Shown here: positions 1 through 6,197 of the stretch, piece after piece
Numbering within the stretch: position 1 is the first letter of the stretch
Layout: each line of letters begins with the position of its first letter
NCBI GenBank assembly: GCA_021818605.1
Contig: JAKAUH010000152.1
Coordinates: 1 to 6,197, forward strand
Direction: 5' to 3'
Length of the DNA stretch: 6,197 nt
DNA from: Planctomycetota bacterium
GTDB lineage: Bacteria > Planctomycetota > Planctomycetia > Isosphaerales > Isosphaeraceae
Notes under the pieces: generated by a model
What the model was told of the DNA's origin: nothing
What the model saw: the letters and a program-made list of their open reading frames with translations, nothing else
Databases searched by the model: none
Position numbers and translations under genes: made by a program

Positions 1-3000
1 CCCGCCGAGCCAACCCCGCTGTACATCCAGAGCGACAGCCAGATGCGCGTCGACTTCCCGCCCGAGCAATTACCGGTCGCCGTCGGTCCCCCCGCGCCGC
101 CGGCCCCGACGCTGGTCCGCTTCGAGCGGAACGTCGTCGCGCTGCACGGCCGTCCCGACCGACAGCCCAACCAGCTCGACTGCGACACGCTCCGGCTGAC
201 CCTGATCCCCGGCGCTCCGCCGGCCGCCGCCGATGGTCCCGGCAATGCGGCGGCCCCAGCCGATAGGCCTGCCACCGCAGCGGCCAGCGGGATAGCCATC
301 GCCGAAGCCGGTGAGAAGCCGGCGCCGGGTCCCGCCGCTGCCGAAACCGCGAAGGGCAACACCGCTGCGACGGCCGACTCGCAGGGCGGCAAGAGCCTCT
401 TCGGCAACCTGACCCTTCAGAAGGCCCACGCCACCGGCCACGTCGTCTGGCTCCAGCTCCGCCAGCAGGGCACGAAGGTGCGCTGCGGCGAGCTGATCCA
501 CCACCGCCACAAACCTTACCTGGCCGACACCACCACCTTCCGCGGCGACCGGACCCGCCCGGTCTGGATGGAGAAGATCGACTACGAGAAGGAAGAGGAG
601 AAGACGCCGACAGACACCGGATCCACCCGTGTCGCGGCCCCTGCAACACCCCCGGCCAGTCGCCCGATCCGGTCGGTTACTCACGTGGTCATGCTGGCGG
701 CCACGCTCTTCGACGAGGGCCACGGGCTCGACCTGGCCAACATTCGCGCCCTCGGGCCCGGCACGATGGAGAGCCGGCCGTCGATGAACGAGCCGGTCGA
801 GCGGCTGGCCAGGTGGCAGAACGAGCTGGTCGTCGTGAACTACGTGGGCGACGATGGCAAACTCGCACGCAAGAAGGTCACGCTCACCGGCACGCGACCC
901 TATTTCGCCGACCTGGTCCAGAAGACGTCGCTCGACGCCGGCCGCGAGCTTCAGGTCTGGCTGCGGCCGCAGTCGCTGCCACCGACGACAACAGCCGCGG
1001 CCGTCACGTCGCCGGCCGCGGCGTTGGCCTTCGCCGATTCCGGCGCCGGTGGCTCGACGAGGCAGAAAACCGCGGCGGCCTCAACATCGACTTTGACCAC
1101 CACAACGCCCGATACCGGCCTCGGCGGTAACCTCCAGATCGAGCGGCTGATGGCGTATCGCGACGTCCACCTCATGGCACCCAACCGTCGGATCGAGGCC
1201 CGTGAGGCCCTCGACGCGCCGTTCGTCGAGGTCGATCCGCCGCCGCCCGATGAGACCACGGCGACGGCCGCTGCATCCGGCACGCCCGACCAGGCGGGCG
1301 GAACGACCGTCGCCGCCGCTCCCTCCGGCGAGACGGCGAAGGGCTCCGCCCCATCGGCGGCCGCCGGCGACTCGACCTCGGCGCCCGTCGATCCCGAGCC
1401 GAGCATGACCGGCGTGGCCGACCGGATCTGGGCCAAGGTCTCGCTGCCGCGCGGCCAGCGGCTGGACCCCGACGCGGGCCGGAAACGGAAGCCGAAGCTA
1501 AAGCCAAAGCCTACGTTCGGCCCTCCCGCCACACTCACCGCCGACGCCGGCACCGGCACCACGGGCAGCCCCGAGGAATCCGCCGCCAACGACTCGAAGG
1601 AGGCGCCCAAATCAGCCCAGGCCAAGGCCGACGTCCGCGAGGCGTGGCTGACCGGCAACGTGGCGCTCCACCAGGACAAGCCGGCCGACCCCAGGAAAAA
1701 AGGCTCGAAACCCGGCAAGCAGGACATCTTCGCCGAGGCGGTTTATCTCGACAACCCGGGCAAGGGGAAGGCCCACGCGAAGGTCTACCACCGCGACCCG
1801 ACCGAGAAGGTCCATGGCCCCAACCCCTGGCCGCTGGCGAAAATCGCCACCCCGGACATGACCATCGAAGGCGAATACCTCGAGCTGGACCAGACTCGCG
1901 ACAGGGTCTGGGGCGTCGGGCCTGGCTCGCTCAGCCAGTGGACCAGCCGCGCCCTGCTGACCGACAAGGCACCCGCTCCGGCCCCCGGCGCCGACGACTC
2001 GAGCGAGCCCGCGTCGACGGCCCCCGGCGCCAGGCCGGTCGTCCGCGACACGGGCATGCCGGTCGCCACGAGGACCGCTTCCTCCACGACGCCTGGAGTC
2101 CGCACGGTTCAGGGGACCGGCCTGCGCACGTCGGCCCCCGCCGTGGACTCCTCGACGATCGGCCGGCGTGGTTCCACAACCCGCGGTGCGTCCACCGGCA
2201 TCGCCGCGGCGGGTCGTGCCGCGGACTCCAGCCGCGTCCACGAGTCGCCGACGCCCGCGAAGCCGAAGACCCGCGCCGGGCGGGTGGTCGGCGACAAGGA
2301 CCTGCTCACCATCACGTGGACGAAGGAAATGCGGTTCAACGGCCGGAGCAAGGACACGCTGGGACACCCCGCCGGCCGCGGCGACTTCTTCGGCGTGGTC
2401 CGCGCCGAGATGACCGATACCGTGCTCTACTGCGAACAGAAGATGGTCGTGTTCACCGACCGCGAGGTCCCGCTTGCCGACCTGGGTACGAGCATCTCCG
2501 GCGCGGGGGCGATCCGCGCCGACCAGCCCAGGGATGCTGAGAACGAAGAGGGAGCGGCCCCCGAGGAATCGCGGGTCGACCTGGCGATGCTCTTCTGCTT
2601 TGGCAACCCGGTGGCGATCAACCAGAAGGTTGATCCCGACCTGCCCGTGGTGCTCGAGCGGCACAAGATCATCGCCTGGGATCGCCCCGGCGACCCCATC
2701 CGGCCCAGGGAGCGGCCGCCCGTCCTCGGCCGGCTCGAGTACAACCGGCTCACCGGCGAGTTCTTTGTCCCGGGCCCCGGCATCGTCTTCCTCTACGACC
2801 GCCCGGATGACAGCAAGAAGGAAGGCCAGGCCGGATCCTCGCCGGCCCGCGACGGCGGCGATCCCGCGTCGTCAGGGGGCGCGTCGGCCGCGACCACGAC
2901 CGGACGGGCTCCGGCGCACGGAACGCGAACGCAGTCCGGCGATCGCACGGTGATACCAACCTCCGCCCGCGCTTCGGACCGCGAAGCCGATCCGCCCGCC

Positions 3001-3744
3001 CGCTCCGGCCAGCGCGCGGCCGGCCAGCGCGCGGCCCGACGCTCCACCCGCGGACGCTCCACCGCCGAACCGGCCTCGCCGGTCGTCCGGCGCAAGATTC
3101 CCGACCTGGTTCTGACCCAGGTCGACTTCAGCACCGCAATGAGGGGCCGGATCGGCACCGGCCAGGCCAACGACACCCGACAGGAGCGCTGGTCCGAGTT
3201 CTTCGGCGACATCGAACTCGTCCGTTCGAAGGTCGCTCACCACACCGACGAGCTGAATGTCGACCACGAGCTGTCCGAGGACGGCTTCTACCTCACCAGC
3301 CAGATGCTCCGGATCGTCGAGATCCCGCCACCCCCGAGCTCGCCGCCGAAGACCCCCGCGCGCACCATGGTCAAGGCCTGGGACAACGTGCAGGTCAACA
3401 GGGGCCTGGATTTCACCATCGTCTCCGACGTCGGGACCTATGACTCCCAGACCGACGTGATCTTCGCCTACGGCCTGGGCGGCCGCGGCGTCACCGTCCT
3501 GCAGCAGGTCGGCCCCGGCCAACCTCCCACGAGTATTCCGGCCAGGGTCGTGCAGTACGGTCTCAAGTCCCACGTCCGGCAGGCGGTCGACACCAACATG
3601 CTCCGCATCATCGACCACCGGACCGGCGCCCGGCCCAGCAACATCCCGCTGCCCGACCCGACCGCACCGCCCAAGAAGAAGCTCAAGCAACCGTTCCGGG
3701 TCCCCAACACGAACCTCGAACGCCGCGGCTTCACGGGCTTTTGA
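1..3744 (+). CDS. Large OstA/LptA-like multi-module envelope protein, 5'-partial
   Basis: The frame is open from base 1 to TGA at 3742-3744, giving 1247 visible residues. The first ATG (base 43) has no Shine-Dalgarno and in-frame codons continue upstream of it, so the start and any signal peptide lie outside the window. I see at least seven short modules with the pattern 'F/W-x-G/R/D-N/D-V-x-V/L ... hydrophilic turn ... L/I-x-A/C-D/E-x-L'. They lie near bases 121-204, 430-510, 1150-1224, 1642-1755, 2386-2454, 3199-3315 and 3370-3474. Examples are FERNVVALHG with LDCDTL, LTGNVALHQ with IFAEAVYL, and AWDNVQVN with IVSDVGTYDS. This resembles the beta-strand repeat of the OstA/LptA/LptC family, which forms a periplasmic jelly-roll that carries lipopolysaccharide to the outer membrane. 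Ala/Pro/Thr/Ser/Gly-rich linkers separate the modules (about 211-393, 598-660, 973-1125, 1237-1611, 1963-2277, 2809-3084). LptA proper is under 200 residues, so this is a giant relative or only structurally similar. Coding status is certain; the family call is an inference from pattern. An outer-surface structural protein is the main alternative. Confidence 0.7.
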   Translation, partial: PAEPTPLYIQSDSQMRVDFPPEQLPVAVGPPAPPAPTLVRFERNVVALHGRPDRQPNQLDCDTLRLTLIPGAPPAAADGPGNAAAPADRPATAAASGIAIAEAGEKPAPGPAAAETAKGNTAATADSQGGKSLFGNLTLQKAHATGHVVWLQLRQQGTKVRCGELIHHRHKPYLADTTTFRGDRTRPVWMEKIDYEKEEEKTPTDTGSTRVAAPATPPASRPIRSVTHVVMLAATLFDEGHGLDLANIRALGPGTMESRPSMNEPVERLARWQNELVVVNYVGDDGKLARKKVTLTGTRPYFADLVQKTSLDAGRELQVWLRPQSLPPTTTAAAVTSPAAALAFADSGAGGSTRQKTAAASTSTLTTTTPDTGLGGNLQIERLMAYRDVHLMAPNRRIEAREALDAPFVEVDPPPPDETTATAAASGTPDQAGGTTVAAAPSGETAKGSAPSAAAGDSTSAPVDPEPSMTGVADRIWAKVSLPRGQRLDPDAGRKRKPKLKPKPTFGPPATLTADAGTGTTGSPEESAANDSKEAPKSAQAKADVREAWLTGNVALHQDKPADPRKKGSKPGKQDIFAEAVYLDNPGKGKAHAKVYHRDPTEKVHGPNPWPLAKIATPDMTIEGEYLELDQTRDRVWGVGPGSLSQWTSRALLTDKAPAPAPGADDSSEPASTAPGARPVVRDTGMPVATRTASSTTPGVRTVQGTGLRTSAPAVDSSTIGRRGSTTRGASTGIAAAGRAADSSRVHESPTPAKPKTRAGRVVGDKDLLTITWTKEMRFNGRSKDTLGHPAGRGDFFGVVRAEMTDTVLYCEQKMVVFTDREVPLADLGTSISGAGAIRADQPRDAENEEGAAPEESRVDLAMLFCFGNPVAINQKVDPDLPVVLERHKIIAWDRPGDPIRPRERPPVLGRLEYNRLTGEFFVPGPGIVFLYDRPDDSKKEGQAGSSPARDGGDPASSGGASAATTTGRAPAHGTRTQSGDRTVIPTSARASDREADPPARSGQRAAGQRAARRSTRGRSTAEPASPVVRRKIPDLVLTQVDFSTAMRGRIGTGQANDTRQERWSEFFGDIELVRSKVAHHTDELNVDHELSEDGFYLTSQMLRIVEIPPPPSSPPKTPARTMVKAWDNVQVNRGLDFTIVSDVGTYDSQTDVIFAYGLGGRGVTVLQQVGPGQPPTSIPARVVQYGLKSHVRQAVDTNMLRIIDHRTGARPSNIPLPDPTAPPKKKLKQPFRVPNTNLERRGFTGF
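3005..3034 (+). repeat. Perfect 15-bp tandem duplication inside the large gene
   Basis: The unit CCGGCCAGCGCGCGG occurs twice back to back (3005-3019 and 3020-3034). Fifteen bases is five codons, so the frame is kept and the protein shows GQRAA twice in a row. It sits in the Arg/Ser/Ala-rich linker just before the C-terminal modules. The likely origin is replication slippage in a linker under weak selection. Confidence 0.85.
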
Positions 3745-3776
3745 TCGCGGCGTGATTCCGACCGCCTGAGACCGAC

Positions 3777-3809
3777 ACCTCGGACGGCCGACCGCGGCCG
3801 TTCCGAGGT
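3777..3809 (+). terminator. GC-rich stem-loop after the large gene, probable terminator
   Basis: ACCTCGGA (3777-3784) pairs with TCCGAGGT (3802-3809), and the inner CGGCCG (3785-3790) pairs with CGGCCG (3795-3800). The loop is ACCG and the only flaw is one bulged T at 3801. That gives 14 paired bases starting 32 bases after the TGA at 3742-3744. There is no T-run after the stem on either strand, so it is not a classic intrinsic terminator. In a high-GC genome it may still end transcription or protect the 3' end of the long mRNA. It is followed by the unrecognised frame on the same strand, which would then need its own promoter. Confidence 0.5.
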
Positions 3810-3951
3810 CCGGCACGCCTCGATCTCGGTTACGGCGATATGAAGGGCGGTCAGGTTCTCCACCGGGTGGTGTCCCGGGCGAATTGAACAGCCTCCGTAA
3901 GTCGATGCAGGACAATGAGATCCGCCGCGGAAGGCCGCCAAACAGAACTCG

Positions 3952-4557
3952 TTGTGTTGCTTAGAGTTAGGGCGGCCGTTCAGTTCCCTGGCACACGACC
4001 GACGATTGGCCGAGAAGGAACACTCCGAAAATGGCCTGGCGATCTCGTCGCTGGCCTATGGCTCGAAACCGGTGGAATTCGAGACCTCGCCGTACCCCAA
4101 TCGGGTGTTCGCGAACCTTCGGACGGAATCCATTTCTCCATCGGCGGGGGCGGATCACATCGACATCGAGGTTGGCGAGTATTCCCTCGAGCGTCTGATC
4201 ATCATCGGGCCGCATGGCGACCCCAAGGTCCCCTCCGGCTGGCAATCGTTCCAGGTCGTTGGGCTCATCCAGAAGGAGGCGAATGCGAAAACTTCCCTCC
4301 ACATCGTCTCTCGACAGGTCTCTGGAAAGTTGAACCAGCTCGGGTTCATGCCCACAACCGTTCCGGAGGTTGAGATTCCGGACAGCTACTGGCGGGCCGC
4401 CTGGGGCCGGTTCGTCGCCCGGTCTGGGCAGAAGAACGAGTGGACCATCCCCCTGCGCGAAGAACTGATCCGGTCAATCCGCGCGTCGCTTACCGATGAG
4501 CCGAAAGCCAGGTCGGCCCGGAACTCCGACCGGTCCGCAGCGACGCCCGCGTCGTGA
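3952..4557 (+). CDS. Hypothetical protein of about 200 residues, start unresolved, possibly a gene remnant
   Basis: I do not recognise this protein. The frame is open from 3919 (stop TGA at 3916-3918) to TGA at 4555-4557. Its residue mix looks natural, with balanced Glu, Ile, Phe, Tyr and Trp, while the alternative frames here are Arg/Pro-rich as expected of shadows. The most protein-like part runs from about residue 40 to 180. It includes HIDIEVGEYSLERLIIIGPH (about 68-87), a hydrophobic-alternating stretch ending in VVGLIQKE, and a Trp-rich segment SYWRAAWGRF followed by an amphipathic end REELIRSIRASL. No signal peptide, membrane segment or known catalytic motif is visible. The only start candidates before the core are TTG 3952, TTG 4006 and GTG 4072, none with a clear Shine-Dalgarno, and there is no in-frame ATG until about residue 130. 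Codon use is less GC-biased than in both neighbours. The last 22 codons overlap the end of the convergent membrane-protein gene. It could be a lineage-specific gene, a frameshifted gene that once began at ATG 3915, or a decayed remnant. Confidence 0.5.
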   Translation: MCCLELGRPFSSLAHDRRLAEKEHSENGLAISSLAYGSKPVEFETSPYPNRVFANLRTESISPSAGADHIDIEVGEYSLERLIIIGPHGDPKVPSGWQSFQVVGLIQKEANAKTSLHIVSRQVSGKLNQLGFMPTTVPEVEIPDSYWRAAWGRFVARSGQKNEWTIPLREELIRSIRASLTDEPKARSARNSDRSAATPAS

Positions 4558-6031
4558 CGCCCGGCGGTCGCAGGGCCAGCAGGACCGACACCCGGTCCTC
4601 AAACAACACAGTCCACGACGGATCCTTCTTCAGCCGCTTCGCCAGCCCGCGATCGGGGCGGAGCCAGACCAGGTCGATCCGGTCGCGCGTGCCGACCTCG
4701 TCCCACGTCGGGCCGCCGGTGAGCACCTCGACGTACTCGACGATCGCCTTCTTGCCGAACAGCTCGAAGCGGTCGTCGAGATACGTGCGCCGGAGCGGAC
4801 TCGTCCGGGCCTCGATCAGGCCGCCCCAGTCCTGCTCGTGGAACAATCGCGAGGACAGCGGCTGGCGGTCGAGGGTCGCCAGGGCATCGAACGGCCACTT
4901 GTGCGGGTCGAACCCGCCCAGCCAGACGCCTCGCGCCGCCACGACGAGTAATGCGGCTGCCGCAACGGCTGGCCAGACCGACGCGCGGCCGTCGGGCTTC
5001 CACGACCGCCGCGACGACAGCGGCAGGCCGTCGATCAGCGAGGCGATTGCCGGCGCTGCCGCCATGGCGAAGAACGGGGCATTGCGGATGGATGTCAAGG
5101 CCAGGTGCAGCCAAACCAGGACATGCACGAGCGGGTAGCGGTCGATCCGCCGCGAGGAGACCACCGGCAAGGCCACGAGCGCCAGCAGGAACCACTCGAG
5201 AATCTCGGCCCCCGGCCTGCCGAAGGGCGCCGGCTGGTACTCGTTGATCATGGTGGTGAGCCCGCTCGAGAAGAGCAGGCCCACGACATGGCGGTACAGG
5301 CCGATGCCGTACGGGTTGGCCAGGGCCGCCAGCGCCGAGAGCCCGGCCGCGAGGGCGAACGTCAACACCTGGCGGAGTCGGGCCCGGTCCCAGCCGCCCG
5401 AAATCGCATGCCCGAGCGCGGCGGTTGCGACGATCACCGGTAACGCGACGAAGCCCCCGTGCAGGTTGGCCAGGATCGCCGTGTACAGCGGGACGAGGAA
5501 AACACTCGTGCCGCCCCGCTCGTGCTGCCGCTGGCAGGCACGCAGGCTCAGATAGACGAAGCCATAGGTAAAGAGGTGCGGCCGGATCAAAAAGTGGATT
5601 GCGCCGATCCCCGCCGCCAGCAGCGCCGCGGCGATCGCCGAGATCGGCGCGGCACCGTCGCGGACGAGTCCACGTGCCATCGAAGCGTACAGAACCGCCA
5701 GGCCGATTGCCGTCAGCGCGACGGTCATCGACCAGCCCCAGGAGTTCACGATCCCGGCCAGCAGGACGTCAAAACCCCACGATTGGTCGACCCAGGGGGT
5801 TCCAGCGCGAGTCCAGGTCAGGTGATCGCACCGAGCGACCGAGCCCGACGCAAGGATGTCGTTGCCGAGACGGAAGTGCCACGGCGTCCCCGGATCGCCG
5901 AAGAGTCCATAACGACCGCCGGCGAGTGTCACGCCGAGCACGACCGCGAAGACCAGGTCCTCCGGGCCGGGCATGAACCGACCGGCCAGCCACCGGCTCT
6001 CGGCGATCGCGGGTTTCTCGATCGGGATCAT
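4490..6031 (-). CDS. Multi-pass membrane protein, GT-C glycosyltransferase-like
   Basis: This is a complete 513-residue integral membrane protein. ATG at 6031-6029 is preceded by AGGAG with a nine-base spacer, which fixes the start. About nine or ten hydrophobic segments are visible, near residues 25-43, 86-118, 128-147, 152-165, 177-207, 221-238, 276-292, 300-330 and 353-371. A soluble C-terminal part follows from about 375. Notable motifs are GDPGTPWHFRLG (45-56, with Asp46 and His52 in the first external loop), the WVDQSW segment (80-85), RPHLFTYGF (150-158), NLHGGF (189-194), NPYG (239-242), RNAPFF (316-321), DWGG (401-404) and YLDDRFELFG (417-426) followed by EYVEV and a Trp. This order matches a widespread, mostly uncharacterised bacterial family that resembles GT-C enzymes, which use lipid-phosphate sugar donors with an acidic residue in the first periplasmic loop. 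Envelope or protein glycosylation is therefore an inference; neither substrate nor activity can be read here. The last 22 residues lie beyond where the conserved part seems to end and overlap the convergent frame. The gene appears monocistronic within the window. Confidence 0.75.
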   Translation of the reverse strand: MIPIEKPAIAESRWLAGRFMPGPEDLVFAVVLGVTLAGGRYGLFGDPGTPWHFRLGNDILASGSVARCDHLTWTRAGTPWVDQSWGFDVLLAGIVNSWGWSMTVALTAIGLAVLYASMARGLVRDGAAPISAIAAALLAAGIGAIHFLIRPHLFTYGFVYLSLRACQRQHERGGTSVFLVPLYTAILANLHGGFVALPVIVATAALGHAISGGWDRARLRQVLTFALAAGLSALAALANPYGIGLYRHVVGLLFSSGLTTMINEYQPAPFGRPGAEILEWFLLALVALPVVSSRRIDRYPLVHVLVWLHLALTSIRNAPFFAMAAAPAIASLIDGLPLSSRRSWKPDGRASVWPAVAAAALLVVAARGVWLGGFDPHKWPFDALATLDRQPLSSRLFHEQDWGGLIEARTSPLRRTYLDDRFELFGKKAIVEYVEVLTGGPTWDEVGTRDRIDLVWLRPDRGLAKRLKKDPSWTVLFEDRVSVLLALRPPGVTTRASLRTGRSSGPTWLSAHR

Positions 6032-6040
6032 CGCTCGCGG

Positions 6041-6045
6041 CTCCT
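6041..6045 (-). promoter_or_regulatory. Ribosome binding site of the membrane-protein gene
   Basis: On the - strand the sequence reads AGGAG, then nine bases, then ATG at 6031-6029. This supports the 513-residue start over the internal ATG at codon 20 (before PGPEDLVF), which would remove 19 hydrophilic residues but no membrane segment. Confidence 0.7.
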
Positions 6046-6084
6046 GGCGTCTCGCGCGGCCTCCATGAGCATCCTAGCTCACGT

Positions 6085-6116
6085 CCGCCCGGCTGGCCTC
6101 TTCTCGGGCCGGGCGG
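6085..6116. repeat. 9-bp perfect inverted repeat in the upstream region
   Basis: CCGCCCGGC (6085-6093) is the exact reverse complement of GCCGGGCGG (6108-6116), with a 14-base spacer. It lies 54 bases upstream of the - strand start and directly before the right-facing TATACT box. It could be a terminator-type hairpin for incoming transcription, a 5' leader structure of the - strand mRNA, or an operator for a dimeric regulator. There is no T-run, and the sequence alone does not decide between these. Confidence 0.5.
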
Positions 6117-6122
6117 TTCGGC

Positions 6123-6128
6123 TATACT
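6123..6128 (+). promoter_or_regulatory. Possible -10 box for a rightward gene
   Basis: TATACT matches the sigma-70 type -10 consensus at five of six positions and stands out in GC-rich surroundings. The region 16-17 bases upstream (TTCTCG at 6101-6106) is only a weak -35 match. It would drive a divergent transcript leaving the window at the right edge. Confidence 0.35.
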
Positions 6129-6161
6129 GACAATCAGGAAAGCTCGGCGATCCGGACGCCG

Positions 6162-6197
6162 ATGCTGCATAGCCCGCCCACCCCACCCTCGATCGGG
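6162..6197 (+). CDS. Possible first 12 codons of a divergent gene, cut by the window edge
   Basis: An ATG at 6162 opens a frame reading MLHSPPTPPSIG to the last base with no stop. It lies 33 bases after the TATACT box. The purine-rich AGGAAAG at 6137-6143 is too far upstream (18 bases) to be a standard ribosome binding site for this ATG. Too little is visible to judge a product, and the real start may lie beyond the window. Confidence 0.2.
   Translation, partial: MLHSPPTPPSIG

Noticed and set aside
951..1727. 258-codon Ala/Val/Ser-rich open frame on the - strand
   Set aside because: Its composition mirrors the low-complexity linkers of the + gene read backwards. It has no domain.
1612..2664. 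350-codon open frame on the - strand
   Set aside because: It is antisense to conserved modules of the large + gene and is dominated by Arg, Gly, Ala and Val with no recognisable motif. The + frame explains this DNA better.
3840..3887. 15-residue frame MKGGQVLHRVVSRAN
   Set aside because: It has a plausible ATG but no Shine-Dalgarno, and short frames of this size arise by chance. Nothing supports translation.
2872..3915. 347-codon open frame on the - strand
   Set aside because: It lies opposite the end of the large + gene and has the Arg/Gly/Asp-rich make-up of an antisense shadow in high-GC DNA. It also runs through the strong hairpin at 3777-3809.
3905..3964. 19-residue frame beginning MQDNEIRRGR, a possible leader peptide
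   Set aside because: No attenuator-type structure follows it and no ribosome binding site is visible.
3915..4373. 152-codon + frame starting at an ATG with AGGA upstream
   Set aside because: Beyond about residue 20 it becomes Arg/Gly/His-rich, as expected of a shadow of the 3952-4557 frame. Only its first codons may belong to a frameshifted original gene.
5459..6130. 223-codon + frame opposite the membrane-protein gene
   Set aside because: It is Arg/Gln/Asp-rich with no hydrophobic core. The - strand reading gives clear membrane segments and family motifs.
1..6197. tRNA, rRNA, CRISPR array, insertion sequence or riboswitch
   Set aside because: I saw no cloverleaf or CCA-type ends, no regularly spaced repeats, no transposase motif with terminal inverted repeats, and no known riboswitch core.

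Overview
The window is about 65-70% GC (estimated by eye) with strong G/C preference at third codon positions. It most resembles a planctomycete, probably of the Isosphaera/Singulisphaera type. That placement is an inference from composition and from the style of the two long proteins; there is no rRNA or other marker gene to confirm it.

Layout. (1) Bases 1-3744 on the + strand hold the 3' part of one very large gene. Its frame is open to the left edge, so the true start lies outside. The protein alternates short beta-rich modules resembling the OstA/LptA (lipopolysaccharide-transport) fold with long Ala/Pro/Thr/Ser/Gly-rich linkers. (2) Bases 3745-3951 are intergenic and contain a strong 14-bp GC-rich stem-loop 32 bases after the stop, a likely transcription end. 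(3) Bases 3952-4557 on the + strand hold an unrecognised reading frame of about 200 codons. It has natural amino-acid composition but no convincing start codon, and may be a lineage-specific gene or a 5'-damaged remnant. (4) Bases 4490-6031 on the - strand hold a complete 513-residue multi-pass membrane protein of a GT-C glycosyltransferase-like family. It has a good Shine-Dalgarno and overlaps the preceding frame tail-to-tail by 68 bases. (5) Bases 6032-6197 are the upstream region of that gene. They contain a 9-bp perfect inverted repeat, a TATACT box pointing right, and possibly the first codons of a divergent gene that runs off the window.

How the genes relate. The large OstA-like protein and the membrane protein could both belong to cell-envelope biogenesis (outer-membrane glycolipid transport and envelope glycosylation). 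They lie on opposite strands and are not one operon, so this link is only thematic. No tRNA, rRNA, CRISPR array, insertion sequence or phage gene was seen. The most interesting points are the repeated OstA-like core with expanded low-complexity linkers, the startless middle frame, and the overlapping convergent tails.
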